Origin: Pedobacter chinensis
Lineage (GTDB): Bacteria; Bacteroidota; Bacteroidia; Sphingobacteriales; Sphingobacteriaceae
DNA length: 64,000 nucleotides
Direction: 5' to 3'
NCBI RefSeq assembly: GCF_003339865.1
Contig: NZ_QPKV01000002.1
Span: 620,001 to 684,000 of the forward strand
The position numbers and the translations under genes were made by a program. This document shows positions 1 to 8,539 of this stretch, piece after piece; position 1 is the first letter of the stretch; every line of letters starts with the position of its first letter. Below the pieces are notes generated by a model. The model searched no databases, was not told the origin of the DNA, and worked only from the letters and a program-made list of their open reading frames with translations.

Positions 1-2
1 TT

Positions 3-536
3 CGTTTTATCGATCTAAGAATGCTACAATCTGAAAAAACAGATCTTATTGCAAAATCTGACTACAATTGGAGATTGGATCCCGGAATTGCCGGAGGTGG
101 TTTATTTCACGATCTGGCCCCGCATCAGCTCGATTTAATGCTATACTTCTTCGGAAAAGTAAAGAATTTTCACGGCGTATCATTAAGCCAGGCTACCGAT
201 CGGGAAGTGGATGATTTAGTCACGGGGCATATCTTATTTGAAAAGGGCATTATTTTTAATGGCACTTGGTGCTTTACGGTGGCCGATGGCGAACAGCAGG
301 ATGTTTGTAATATCTACGGATCAAAAGGAAAAATCAGTTTCCCAATGTTTGGTCATCAGATTAAACTTACTGTAAATACTATTGTAGAAACACTTGATTT
401 TCTGCCTATAGAACATGTAGAACAACCCATGATTGAAAAGGTAGTGGCTTATTTTTTAAATCAGGCGGACAACCCCTGCAGTGGAGAAGAGGCTATAAAA
501 ACGATGGAGTTATTAGATGGCTTTACGTACAAGTAA
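3..536 (+). CDS. Gfo/Idh/MocA family oxidoreductase, C-terminal part (5' cut by window)
   Basis: This is the C-terminal part of an NAD(P)-dependent sugar or inositol dehydrogenase-like protein. The reading frame is open to the window edge, so the ATG at 21 is probably internal and the Rossmann domain lies outside. The visible part has the family segment GGGLFHDLAPHQLDL, matching the usual GGGxLxDxGxHxxD region with the conserved His at the active site, followed by the alternating strands of the alpha/beta C-terminal domain. Substrate cannot be read from this fragment. The family assignment rests on the one motif and the domain pattern. Confidence 0.8.
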   Translation, partial: RFIDLRMLQSEKTDLIAKSDYNWRLDPGIAGGGLFHDLAPHQLDLMLYFFGKVKNFHGVSLSQATDREVDDLVTGHILFEKGIIFNGTWCFTVADGEQQDVCNIYGSKGKISFPMFGHQIKLTVNTIVETLDFLPIEHVEQPMIEKVVAYFLNQADNPCSGEEAIKTMELLDGFTYK

Positions 537-608
537 AAATTATAAGCTAAGTAATTGTAAAATTACACTTCAATAACTAAACTATATTTCAGTATTTACA
601 ATTATACA

Positions 609-639
609 TTGTTTTCTATTAAATTCGTTTTTAACTTTG
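609..639 (+). promoter_or_regulatory. Bacteroidota housekeeping promoter (TTG-N20-TAACTTTG)
   Basis: TTG at 609-611 and TAACTTTG at 632-639 are separated by 20 bases. This fits the -33/-7 promoter type of Bacteroidota. It lies about 55 bases before the ATG at 694. Confidence 0.55.
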
Positions 640-693
640 TTCTGCTAAACAAAAGCGTAAAAGTATTTTAGCCAAACAACTCATCCCATCAAT

Positions 694-1044
694 ATGAAAA
701 AGTTCTCTCTCCTATTTTTGATCGTTCTGGCGGCTGGCGTTGCCAAAAGTCAAACATTAATATTGGCTAAAGATGCCGCTCAGTATATCGGGAAAACTGT
801 AAGCGTATGTGATTCTGTGTATAGCTCAAAGTTGTTGGATAATTTAAGTTTAATTAATCTAGGTGGAGCTTATCCAAATGAGGTTTTAACAATCGTAATC
901 AATAAAGAAGATCAGGCCAAATTTACCTCTGAGCCATCGGCAATGTTTATCGGAAACAATATTTGCGTAACTGGCGTGGTTTCTGAGTTCAAAGGAAAAC
1001 GCCAGATCGTGGTTACTGATCCAAAACAAATTGTAGTCAAATAA
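694..1044 (+). CDS. exported small protein, probable OB-fold domain
   Basis: A 116-residue protein of unknown function. Residues 1-19 form a signal peptide with a short basic start, a hydrophobic core and a VAKSQ cleavage region. The remainder resembles a single small beta-barrel: an AxxYIGKTVSVCD opening, a central LxLINLGGAYPNEVLTIVI segment and a GNNICVTGVVSEFKGKRQIVV segment. That order is typical of OB-fold proteins that carry a tRNA_anti-like motif. It is monocistronic, with its own good promoter, and is expected in the periplasm. The OB-fold call is inference from the strand pattern and the VTGxVxxFKGK motif; no ligand can be predicted. Confidence 0.7.
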   Translation: MKKFSLLFLIVLAAGVAKSQTLILAKDAAQYIGKTVSVCDSVYSSKLLDNLSLINLGGAYPNEVLTIVINKEDQAKFTSEPSAMFIGNNICVTGVVSEFKGKRQIVVTDPKQIVVK

Positions 1045-1067
1045 TAAGTTTTAAAACGAACGGATAA

Positions 1068-1577
1068 TTAATCATCTAATGTTGGAAGTACTCCCATTTT
1101 GGCTGCTTCTATAAATAATGTTATTTGATTGACACATAATGCCAGTTTTTCCTTGATCTGGTGTTCCCAAAATCGCATTACAGTATAACCTTTGGCAATC
1201 AACAGTTCATTTATCTCCTGGTCTCTCTGCATATTTCTTTCAATTTTTGGAATCCAGAAGTCTACATTTTTTTTAAATGCTTGTTTTTTCTCTTCCCATT
1301 GGTAACCGTGCCAAAAATCGCCATCAACAAAAATTGCTAAACGATATTTATTGATAACCAAATCTGGCTTCCCCGGAAATCCTTTTGGATGAATTCGAAA
1401 GCGAATGCGTTTAGCCCATAACGCTTTACGTAGTTTTAATTCAGGACCACTATTTTTTCCCCTGTTCTTAGCCATCGTTTTGCTGTGCTGTGGAGTAGTG
1501 TAAAAACCAGCACTTTCTTCAAAGCGGGGAACTTTAATTTTGCTTTTGTTAGTATATGGCTTAGTGTCCATAAACAA
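1068..1577 (-). CDS. Vsr-like (very short patch repair) endonuclease, orphan
   Basis: A 169-residue protein of the Vsr / PD-(D/E)XK-like family that nicks DNA next to T:G mismatches. The core runs from about residue 33: a helix with SGPELKLRKALW, then FPGKPDLV with Asp72 at the place of the E. coli Vsr catalytic Asp51, then FVDGDFWHG with His90 at the place of His69, and a late RFWEHQI strand. The zinc ligands of E. coli Vsr (two Cys and a His after FWH, and the Cys of WEC) are absent, and His64 is replaced by Asp85. This places it in the metal-free subgroup. No cytosine methyltransferase gene lies beside it, so its natural partner is not apparent. The N-terminal 30 residues are poorly conserved, and the true start could be further in, for example Met35. 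Confidence 0.85.
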   Translation of the reverse strand: MFMDTKPYTNKSKIKVPRFEESAGFYTTPQHSKTMAKNRGKNSGPELKLRKALWAKRIRFRIHPKGFPGKPDLVINKYRLAIFVDGDFWHGYQWEEKKQAFKKNVDFWIPKIERNMQRDQEINELLIAKGYTVMRFWEHQIKEKLALCVNQITLFIEAAKMGVLPTLDD

Positions 1578-1985
1578 TAAACCATTAAAGTTTAGCTATT
1601 GTTTACTGAAGAAGTTAAAAAGAGGAAAATCGAATCAACCTGATTGCCTCCTTTTTTGAAGGAGGTCAATTTCGGTTGGAGCGTTAATTTTTGGGAATAT
1701 AACTTTAAGAATGATTTTTCTGTTGTTACTGATTTTGGCCTTTCAGCTGGCAGATCACTAAATCTGCCAACTATAAAAGCATAGATATCCTTACTATCTG
1801 ATGTGAAGATTGTAAATCAATTTTAAATCTCCTAACCGTTTATACATAAAAGCATTTTTCCTTGATAGATTGCATCATTTCCTTTATGGATTTAAAACCA
1901 GATGCTGGTGTTTAACTTAAATTTATTGCTGCAAACATTTCTTTTACCCTTCGTGTTATCAATACATCAGAAAAGGCTTGATCAA
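1578..1985. other. non-coding gap with one hairpin repeat
   Basis: No convincing gene was seen. An inverted repeat, CCTCCTT-ttttg-AAGGAGG, lies at 1647-1665 with flanking ATTG/CAAT that can extend the stem. It looks like a dispersed intergenic repeat rather than a terminator, because no T-run follows on either strand. The rest is AT-rich leader for the secreted PPC protein. Confidence 0.5.
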
Positions 1986-2495
1986 ATGAAGAAACTAATT
2001 TACCTATTGTTACTATTTTGGGGAGTAACAAACACGAACATTATGGCGCAAGGCATTAATCAGGATACCACCAAAAGATATATCAAAATACCAACAGGTT
2101 TTTTAATGGTATTACGGCAAGGAGATGACGTTTTAGCACATCTGGAAAATTTAGCAAACCAGGAAAACATCCCAAGTGCAAATTTTTCAGGAATGGGATT
2201 TGTAAATGCAAAATTTGGTTTCTTTAACTTCAAAACAAAAGAATATGAACCAAAAGAATTTAAAGATGTAGAACTGGCAAGCATGAACGGTTCAATTGCC
2301 TGGCAAAACGGAAAAGCGTCTCTTCACACGCATGGCGTTGTAACAGGCAAAGATTTGAAAGCACATGGTGGTCATTTATTAGCTGCAACCGTTGGTACCG
2401 GATCGGTAGAAATTATGATTACGGTACATCAACAAAAACTGGAAAGAATAAAAGAAGAGCCCCTGGGTGCAAATGTACTTAACTTAGGTAATTAA
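1986..2495 (+). CDS. PPC (DUF296) domain protein with export signal
   Basis: A 169-residue protein when started at the ATG at 1986, where MKKLIYLLLLFWGVTNTNIMAQ makes a normal signal peptide. An upstream in-frame ATG at 1902 would add 28 residues and bury that signal, so the later start is preferred. The mature part is one PPC (plant and prokaryote conserved) domain: GFLMVLRQGDDVLAHLENLA at its start, a SGMGFVNAKFGFFNF strand pair, and the conserved histidines SLHTHGVV and AHGGHLL near the end. PPC domains are usually annotated as DNA-binding or metal-linked trimers, but this copy should be periplasmic. DNA binding is therefore unlikely and a metal- or ligand-binding role is more plausible. 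The function is unknown. Confidence 0.8.
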   Translation: MKKLIYLLLLFWGVTNTNIMAQGINQDTTKRYIKIPTGFLMVLRQGDDVLAHLENLANQENIPSANFSGMGFVNAKFGFFNFKTKEYEPKEFKDVELASMNGSIAWQNGKASLHTHGVVTGKDLKAHGGHLLAATVGTGSVEIMITVHQQKLERIKEEPLGANVLNLGN

Positions 2496-2563
2496 GTTTT
2501 TGCATAAATGATAAGGTACAATAATTAGAAAACGATAGTTTTGAGAAATTCATTTCATCTATC

Positions 2564-3211
2564 ATGCAGATAAAACGCAGCACCTTAAGTATTATACTTA
2601 CTTTACTTATTTTAGCCTTTACCCTACTCAGCATTTTCATTGCGCACAATCCAATAATACCGCTCGATATAAAAATCTCGTTATTGATACAGAAATATCA
2701 GGCAAGCTGGCTGGATAAAACCATGCTGGCCATTAGCTTTTTCGGAGAACTTCCTTATTCCTTATTATCTGTTTTAATTGTCGCGGCGATATTTTACTGG
2801 AAGAAGTTCAAGCGTGAAGCACTGTTTATTTCCACCATTTTATTTTCGGGATTGATTATTTTAGGAATAAAAAATGTAATCAATCGTCCCCGTCCTACTA
2901 CATTTTATGTAAGATTGGTGGAGGTTAATAGATTTCAAAGTTACCCAAGCGGGCATGTACTTTCCTATGTTTTGTTTTTTGGTTTCCTGATTATACTAAT
3001 GAACAAGCTCAAAGACATCCCCAAAACAACAAGAAACATAGTTACTTATATCTCTGCTTTCCTTATGATTTTTATTGCCCCATCACGGATATATTTAGGA
3101 GCCCATTGGTTCACTGATACACTATGTGGATTTTTGCTGGGATTGATCTGTTTGTTCCCATTGTGTTATTTTTATTTTAAAAAAGGCACATTAAAAACTG
3201 ATCAGCTTTAG
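2564..3211 (+). CDS. PAP2-family membrane phosphatase
   Basis: A 215-residue integral membrane lipid phosphatase of the PAP2 superfamily, which removes phosphate from phosphatidate, undecaprenyl pyrophosphate or similar lipids at the outer face of the inner membrane. All three signature motifs are visible: KNVINRPRP (K-x6-RP), PSGH at about residues 130-133, and SRIYLGAHWFTD (SR-x5-H-x3-D). About six hydrophobic segments are present, starting with residues 10-28. It ends 10 bases before a convergent Crp/Fnr gene. The specific lipid substrate cannot be read; UppP-type or PgpB-type activity are the usual options. Confidence 0.9.
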   Translation: MQIKRSTLSIILTLLILAFTLLSIFIAHNPIIPLDIKISLLIQKYQASWLDKTMLAISFFGELPYSLLSVLIVAAIFYWKKFKREALFISTILFSGLIILGIKNVINRPRPTTFYVRLVEVNRFQSYPSGHVLSYVLFFGFLIILMNKLKDIPKTTRNIVTYISAFLMIFIAPSRIYLGAHWFTDTLCGFLLGLICLFPLCYFYFKKGTLKTDQL

Positions 3212-3220
3212 GCTATCCAT

Positions 3221-3814
3221 CTATTTCTCTTTTTTTCTGATTCTACTCAATGTCTCAATCCTCATCCCCAGGTAGGTTGCTAAAAATTTAACAGGCACTC
3301 TGTTTTTCAGGTTAGGATAAATTTTCCGGAATTGATTATATCTTGCTTCTGCCGATGGAATTCTTGATAAAATTGCTCCTTCTTTCGACATATGGAAGTG
3401 AATAGCCAATAATTTTCTACCCAAGATATTTACATCAGGATATTGAAGGTACAGTTGATCTATTAAACTATGACTAACAACCAGCAATTTGGAATCTTCG
3501 AGTGCCTGAAACTGTTCCTGATAAACGGGCTTATCCGGGTAAGAGTTGCGAACATGGCCGATTAAGTAATTTTCCTCCATAATTGAAGTTGTAATATCTC
3601 TCCCATTATCAACAATAAAACCCCTTACTATTCCCTCCAGGATGAAAAACACACCATCTTCCCCTTGCTTAATGGGACAAGGCAATACCTCATTCTTTTT
3701 CAGGAACACTTTAAAAGTTTCCTGTTTAGTTAAAGCAATAACCTCTTTACCTAATGGATGAATATTGTTTAAAAATTCGATCAAATGCTCACTATCGTCT
3801 TTTATTACACTCAT
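3221..3814 (-). CDS. Crp/Fnr-family transcriptional regulator
   Basis: A 197-residue one-component regulator. Residues about 25-120 form a cNMP-binding-type beta-roll (FKVFLKKNEVLPCPIKQGEDGVFF, ILEGIVRGF). A long dimerisation helix and a C-terminal winged helix follow (AEARYNQFRKIYPNLKNRVP, then ATYLGMRIETLSRIRKK). The C-terminus closely parallels that of the second regulator in this window at 37969-38601, so the two are paralogues. In Bacteroidota this subgroup often lacks the cAMP-contact residues and the ligand is unknown. It is convergent with the PAP2 gene and no partner gene is obvious. Confidence 0.88.
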   Translation of the reverse strand: MSVIKDDSEHLIEFLNNIHPLGKEVIALTKQETFKVFLKKNEVLPCPIKQGEDGVFFILEGIVRGFIVDNGRDITTSIMEENYLIGHVRNSYPDKPVYQEQFQALEDSKLLVVSHSLIDQLYLQYPDVNILGRKLLAIHFHMSKEGAILSRIPSAEARYNQFRKIYPNLKNRVPVKFLATYLGMRIETLSRIRKKEK

Positions 3815-3975
3815 AAGTTCATCTATTAATATCCTGAGACCATTAACGTTGCAATGTATTATTTGTAAAACAATTTTCCAAATACAAAACTTTTAAATGG
3901 AGGGCTTGCTATGGCAATATTAACCCGGGTTTGAATCATTAAACTAAATTTAATATAATCATTAAAAAATTCTGA

Positions 3976-3983
3976 TAATTTTG
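3976..3983 (+). promoter_or_regulatory. TAATTTTG -7 element 5 bases before the start codon
   Basis: TAATTTTG matches the TAnnTTTG -7 element and ends 5 bases before the ATG at 3989. If used, the transcript would be leaderless or nearly so. No good TTG lies 19-21 bases upstream, so support is moderate. Confidence 0.35.
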
Positions 3984-3988
3984 CTTCC

Positions 3989-4654
3989 ATGATGGATAAA
4001 AAACCAAAAGCATTTCTCTTCGACCTGAATGGTACAATGATTAACGATATGGAATTTCATAATCACGCATGGCATTCTATATTAACAAAAGATTTAGGTG
4101 CAAGCATAAGTTTCGAGGCAGTAAAAAAAGAAATGTATGGCAAGAATCAGGATTTGTTGGAAAGAGTTTTTGGTGTTGGCCATTTTTCTCAGGAACAAAT
4201 TGATCAGATTTCAATAGAAAAAGAGCATCGCTATCAGGCAGCATACAAAAAACACCTGAGCTTAATTGCGGGTTTGGCTGATTTTCTGGAAAGTGCAAAG
4301 AAATCAGGAATATTAATGGCCATTGGTTCTGCTGCCATCCCTTTTAATATTGATTTTGTTTTAGATAATTTACAGGTACGCTCGTACTTTAAAGCCGTTG
4401 TGAGTGCAGAAGATGTTTTGAACAGTAAGCCTGATCCTGAGACATTTTTAAAAGGAGCAGCTATTTTAGGTATTCCGGCAGATGAATGTGTGGTTTTTGA
4501 AGACGCCCCAAAAGGTGTAGAAGCTGCTCAGAATGCAGGAATGAAATGTATTGCTTTAACCACCATGCACCATGCAGATGAATTTTCTGCTTACAACAAT
4601 ATCATCGCTTTTATTGAAGATTATAACGATCCGGTTTTAAAAAGCTTATTTTAA
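3989..4654 (+). CDS. HAD-family phosphatase / beta-phosphoglucomutase-like protein
   Basis: A 221-residue HAD subfamily IA protein. Motif I is FLFDLNGTMIND with nucleophile Asp12. The second Asp of the usual DxD is Asn14, which would weaken or alter the general acid/base step. The helical cap follows at about residues 20-90. Motif II is IGSA (Ser about 110), motif III Lys lies in NSKPDPETF, and motif IV is VFEDAPKGVEAA. The overall order resembles beta-phosphoglucomutase and sugar-phosphate phosphatases such as YcjU/GPP. The gene stands alone with a strong terminator directly after its stop codon. The substrate is unknown, though a sugar phosphate is likely. Confidence 0.85.
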   Translation: MMDKKPKAFLFDLNGTMINDMEFHNHAWHSILTKDLGASISFEAVKKEMYGKNQDLLERVFGVGHFSQEQIDQISIEKEHRYQAAYKKHLSLIAGLADFLESAKKSGILMAIGSAAIPFNIDFVLDNLQVRSYFKAVVSAEDVLNSKPDPETFLKGAAILGIPADECVVFEDAPKGVEAAQNAGMKCIALTTMHHADEFSAYNNIIAFIEDYNDPVLKSLF

Positions 4655-4686
4655 AAAAACGGACCGTTATTAGCAGTCCGTTTTTT
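4654..4686. terminator. bidirectional intrinsic terminator
   Basis: The stem AAAAAACGGAC / GTCCGTTTTTT (4654-4664 and 4676-4686) has an 11-base loop. It lies between the convergent HAD phosphatase and aldose epimerase genes. Both strands end in a T-run, so it can serve both genes. Confidence 0.8.
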
Positions 4687-4712
4687 ATAGATATTATACG
4701 TGGAGCCGGTTT

Positions 4713-5873
4713 CTAATTAGAAAACTTATAAATAGAACTCGTTTTATAAACCTGCCCTGGCTTTAGCACTGTTGAGGGGAAAGCTGGTTGATTAGGAGAA
4801 TCAGGAAAATGTTGGGTTTCCATGCAAAACGCGGTTCTGAAATCATCTTTAGCGCCTGTTTTAAACGTATTTTTACTTTGCATGAAATTACCACTGTAAA
4901 ACTGTAGCCCTGGCTCCTCGGTATAAATATCCATTACAATACCTGTTTTATCTCCTTTAACACTGGCCGCATGAAACATGTTCATCGCTTTGGTTTTATT
5001 TAAAACATAATTGTGGTCATAACCTTTGCCATAAGTGAGCTGCTCATTTTTATTATTAATACGGGCACCAATTTTTGTAGAACTGGTAAAATCAAAAGGA
5101 GTGTCTTTTACTTTTTCAATTTTACCCGTCGGGATAAGGGTCGAATCAACAGGAGTATATTCATCGGCAAAAATTTTAACTTCGTGATTTAGAATATCGC
5201 CACTTCCCTCTCCATTTAAGTTAAAAAAGGCATGATTGGTTAAGTTTACAACTGTTGGCTGATCTGTTGTTGCCTGATAATCCATTTTCAATTCGTTATC
5301 ATCAGTTAAAGTGTACGTTACTGAAACTTTCAAATTACCTGGAAAATTCTCATCACCATCTTTTGATAAATAATCGAACTGAACAATGTGATCATTAATC
5401 TGTTTTGCATCCCAAACCACATATTGATAACCTTTTTTACCGCCATGTAGTGTGTTTTGGCCATTATTTGTAAACAATGAATACTGTTTGCCGTTTAATG
5501 TGAACTTGCCTTTAGCAATTCTATTTCCATATCGACCTATCGTTGCCCCAAAATAAGGCTCTGTTGAGGTTTCATAATCACTTACACTTTTAAATCCCAC
5601 TACAACATCAATTAATTCTTTATCCTTATTGGGAATTAGTAAACTTATCAATCGGCCTCCATAGTTGGTAAAAATGGCTTCTGCATTATTTTTGTTTCTT
5701 AATGTATAAAGGCCGGTGCTCTTTCCATCAATTTCTTTTTGAAATGAATCGGCAACTAATTTAACCACTGCAGCAGAATCAGCTACAGTTGATTTTTTAC
5801 TTTCCGACTGGCAGGAAACCAATCCTAAAACTGCAATGGCCAGTAAGCCATTTAAAGATTTCAACATCGTCAT
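4713..5873 (-). CDS. galM: aldose 1-epimerase (mutarotase), lipoprotein form
   Basis: A 386-residue galactose mutarotase that interconverts alpha and beta aldoses. The N-terminus is a lipoprotein signal with lipobox LVSC (Cys21), so it should be anchored in the envelope and act on sugars before uptake. Family motifs are present: NTLHGGKKGYQYVVWDA, the catalytic-His segment NLTNHAFFNLNG, YDHNYVL, and EPGLQFYSGNF carrying the catalytic Glu. The length is typical of the Bacteroidota extracellular branch, which is longer than E. coli GalM because of the signal and linker. The galK and galT genes lie 50 kb away, so the Leloir genes are not clustered here. Start: MTM or Met3 are both possible. Confidence 0.93.
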   Translation of the reverse strand: MTMLKSLNGLLAIAVLGLVSCQSESKKSTVADSAAVVKLVADSFQKEIDGKSTGLYTLRNKNNAEAIFTNYGGRLISLLIPNKDKELIDVVVGFKSVSDYETSTEPYFGATIGRYGNRIAKGKFTLNGKQYSLFTNNGQNTLHGGKKGYQYVVWDAKQINDHIVQFDYLSKDGDENFPGNLKVSVTYTLTDDNELKMDYQATTDQPTVVNLTNHAFFNLNGEGSGDILNHEVKIFADEYTPVDSTLIPTGKIEKVKDTPFDFTSSTKIGARINNKNEQLTYGKGYDHNYVLNKTKAMNMFHAASVKGDKTGIVMDIYTEEPGLQFYSGNFMQSKNTFKTGAKDDFRTAFCMETQHFPDSPNQPAFPSTVLKPGQVYKTSSIYKFSN

Positions 5874-6159
5874 ATATTAATTTGGTTAGATCATTGGGTT
5901 GGTAACAACCATTTTAAAATTTATCAATACAAATAAAACGATTTAGAACTAAATTAAGATCATTTTCATTGTATTTATTATGTTATCAATTATAGGCTTA
6001 TTGTTATGGCAATCTCGTGGTTGTTCATATCGAAAACCCAAAAGGAAATCGCCACGATTATTACCAATGAAAAATCGGAGAATATTCTTGCAAGGACGAT
6101 GTACGAAAATATTCCGCGTAAATGCGACAGAAAAAACTTAACGCGAAATATTTTAAATT

Positions 6160-8538
6160 TTAATTCAAATAAACATAGGTAATCCCATCCCCACCTCTAT
6201 CAGCATGTTCATCTTCCATTCTATTCACCTGGCTGTATTTACGAAGATACTCCCTAATCATTTTCCTGAGGATACCATCGCCCTTTCCATGAATAATCTT
6301 AATTGATGGAAAACCAAGCATAATGGCTTTATCAAGATACTTTTCTACTTCAAATAAAGCATCTTCTGTACGCTTGCCGCGAAGATCCAATTCAGCCTTA
6401 AACCCTGAAACTGCATCATTCATTCTGCCGGCAAAAGAACTACCACTACTTTGAATAACTTTTTTAGCTTCTTTATTGCTGATTTTTTGAACGCGATTCT
6501 TTTTTACATTAGAACGTAAATCACCAATGGCTAAAACCAATTCATTGCGATTGATTTCCAGAACCTGACCTGTGGTTTCACTATCTGTAAATTTTACCCA
6601 GTCACCAACTTCAATTTCTCCATCAACAACAACTTGCGATGGTTTTGGTCGTTCTTTCGGAATACTATTTTTAACCAATTCACGCTGCAAATTCTGACGG
6701 AGTTCTTTCGTAGCAAGTTTATCAGCCTGCTTTTCTTTAATTTCAGCAATAGTGTTTTCAACAAGCTTATTAGCGCTTTTAATAATATTTTGAGCTTCCT
6801 GTTTGGCTTCTTTGATTAAAACTTTTCTATTCTCCTCTAAAAATGCTTTTAATTTCTCATTCTCAGCAACTAAATTTTTAGCTTTATTCTGTTGATTAGC
6901 CAAGCTGACTTTGGCATCATAAACATTTTTCTTTTCACGTTCCAGATCGACAAGCATTGTATCTACCCGATTTTGATTCGACCCTGTTTTTTCTTTAGCT
7001 AACCGGATAACTTCTTCCGGCAAACCGATATTCTGAGCAATTTCAAAAGCATAAGAACTTCCGGGTTTACCCATTTCCAAAACATACAAAGGCTTCATTT
7101 TAGCATTATCAAAAAGCATCGACGCATTTTCTAATCCAGGTGTGTTCCCCGCAAAAAGTTTTAAATTGGAATAGTGAGTGGTAATCACACCGCGAACCTT
7201 TTTATTATTCAAAACTTCCAGAACAGCTTCAGCCATGGGTCCGCCGAACTGCGGATCAGTACCTGTACCAAACTCGTCAATTAAAACCATTGTTTTTGGA
7301 GAGGCATGCTCAACAAAATAACGCATCTTTTTTAAATGCGCACTGTAAGTACTTAAATCGCTTTCGATGGATTGATCATCTCCAATATCAGCAAAGATAT
7401 TTTCAAAAATACCAACCTCACTATTTGCATCAACTGGAATTAATAAACCGGTTTGTAACATAATTTGCAATAAACCAACCGTTTTCATGCAAACAGATTT
7501 ACCGCCTGCATTCGGCCCCGAAACTAAAACCACCCGGGTTTCTGCATCAATATGGATATTTAAGGGCGTAACCGTTTTTTGTTCAGCAGCAAAAGAAATG
7601 GATAGCAAAGGATGCCTTGCGTTGATCAACTTCGTTTTAGGTTCTTTAAGCAAACCGGGCATTTCTGCCTCAATATCCATAGCAAATAAAGCCTTCGCCC
7701 TAACAAAATCCAGTTTCGTTAAAAATCCGTGATAAGATAATAGCAAGGGCGAATACGGACGTAAATCATCGGTTAAAGCAATTAATATTTTAATGATTTC
7801 TCTGCGTTTATCAAATTCTAAATCACGAAGCTTATTATTTAACGTAAAAACTTCTTCCGGCTCAATATAAACAGTTTGGCCAGTTGCCGATTCATCATGC
7901 ACAAAACCTTTCAATTTTCGTTTATTTTCAGCCAAAACAGGAATACACATCCGCCCATCGCGAATGGTTAAACTACCATCGGCCACCCAATTATTGGCTA
8001 TGGCCTGTTTATAAATGGAGTCCATTCTTTTACGAACATCTTGCTCTGTTCTGGAAATTGCTGAGGTAATTTCCTGAAGTTCTTTCGAGGCATTTGGCTT
8101 TATCTTGCCTTTAGGATCAATAACCGTTTCAATTTTGCGAAGGATATTTTTTTCAATAGGCAAATGTTCAAACAAAGCTTCCAGCGTAGGGTAAACTTCT
8201 GCTCGTTCTTCAAAAAAACGCAAAACTGAAAAAACAGTTTGCAAAGATGTATATACTTGGAACCACTCATCTTCTAAAAGATAAGTACCTTCTACCCTGA
8301 TTTTTTCAACCAGTGATTTAATATCAAAAAAGGTGTTAATTTGTAATGGCTCCTGGTTTTGCAGGATACTCTTAAACTCATTGGTTTGGCGTAAAAATTT
8401 ATCGATTTGATCAAAACGGTTCATTACCTGCATCTTTTGCACCATTGCTTGCCCCATCGGGCTTAAACAATGTTTGCTAATCAGCTGTCTTATCTCTACA
8501 AATCCTAAACGTTCTAAACAATTTTCGGGATATAACAT
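6160..8538 (-). CDS. mutS2: MutS2-family endonuclease / ribosome-rescue ATPase
   Basis: A 792-residue MutS2 protein. It lacks the mismatch-recognition domain of MutS and starts directly with core and lever helices (residues 1-300). The ABC-type ATPase has Walker A GPNAGGKSV (about residue 345) and Walker B MVLIDEFGTGTDP, followed by a long coiled coil (about 520-640), a small KOW-like beta domain (GEIEVGDWVKF) and a C-terminal Smr nuclease domain with LDLRG and HGKGDGILR. The family is tied to suppression of recombination and to splitting of collided ribosomes. It starts 1 base after the stop codon of the DUF4296 lipoprotein gene, so the two are co-transcribed. Confidence 0.95.
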   Translation of the reverse strand: MLYPENCLERLGFVEIRQLISKHCLSPMGQAMVQKMQVMNRFDQIDKFLRQTNEFKSILQNQEPLQINTFFDIKSLVEKIRVEGTYLLEDEWFQVYTSLQTVFSVLRFFEERAEVYPTLEALFEHLPIEKNILRKIETVIDPKGKIKPNASKELQEITSAISRTEQDVRKRMDSIYKQAIANNWVADGSLTIRDGRMCIPVLAENKRKLKGFVHDESATGQTVYIEPEEVFTLNNKLRDLEFDKRREIIKILIALTDDLRPYSPLLLSYHGFLTKLDFVRAKALFAMDIEAEMPGLLKEPKTKLINARHPLLSISFAAEQKTVTPLNIHIDAETRVVLVSGPNAGGKSVCMKTVGLLQIMLQTGLLIPVDANSEVGIFENIFADIGDDQSIESDLSTYSAHLKKMRYFVEHASPKTMVLIDEFGTGTDPQFGGPMAEAVLEVLNNKKVRGVITTHYSNLKLFAGNTPGLENASMLFDNAKMKPLYVLEMGKPGSSYAFEIAQNIGLPEEVIRLAKEKTGSNQNRVDTMLVDLEREKKNVYDAKVSLANQQNKAKNLVAENEKLKAFLEENRKVLIKEAKQEAQNIIKSANKLVENTIAEIKEKQADKLATKELRQNLQRELVKNSIPKERPKPSQVVVDGEIEVGDWVKFTDSETTGQVLEINRNELVLAIGDLRSNVKKNRVQKISNKEAKKVIQSSGSSFAGRMNDAVSGFKAELDLRGKRTEDALFEVEKYLDKAIMLGFPSIKIIHGKGDGILRKMIREYLRKYSQVNRMEDEHADRGGDGITYVYLN

Positions 8539-8539
8539 A

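Noticed and set aside
6006..6182. A frame of about 58 codons that overlaps the end of mutS2
   Set aside because: Composition looks like non-coding repeat text (inverted CGTGG/CCACG), it overlaps a real gene and has no ribosome site.
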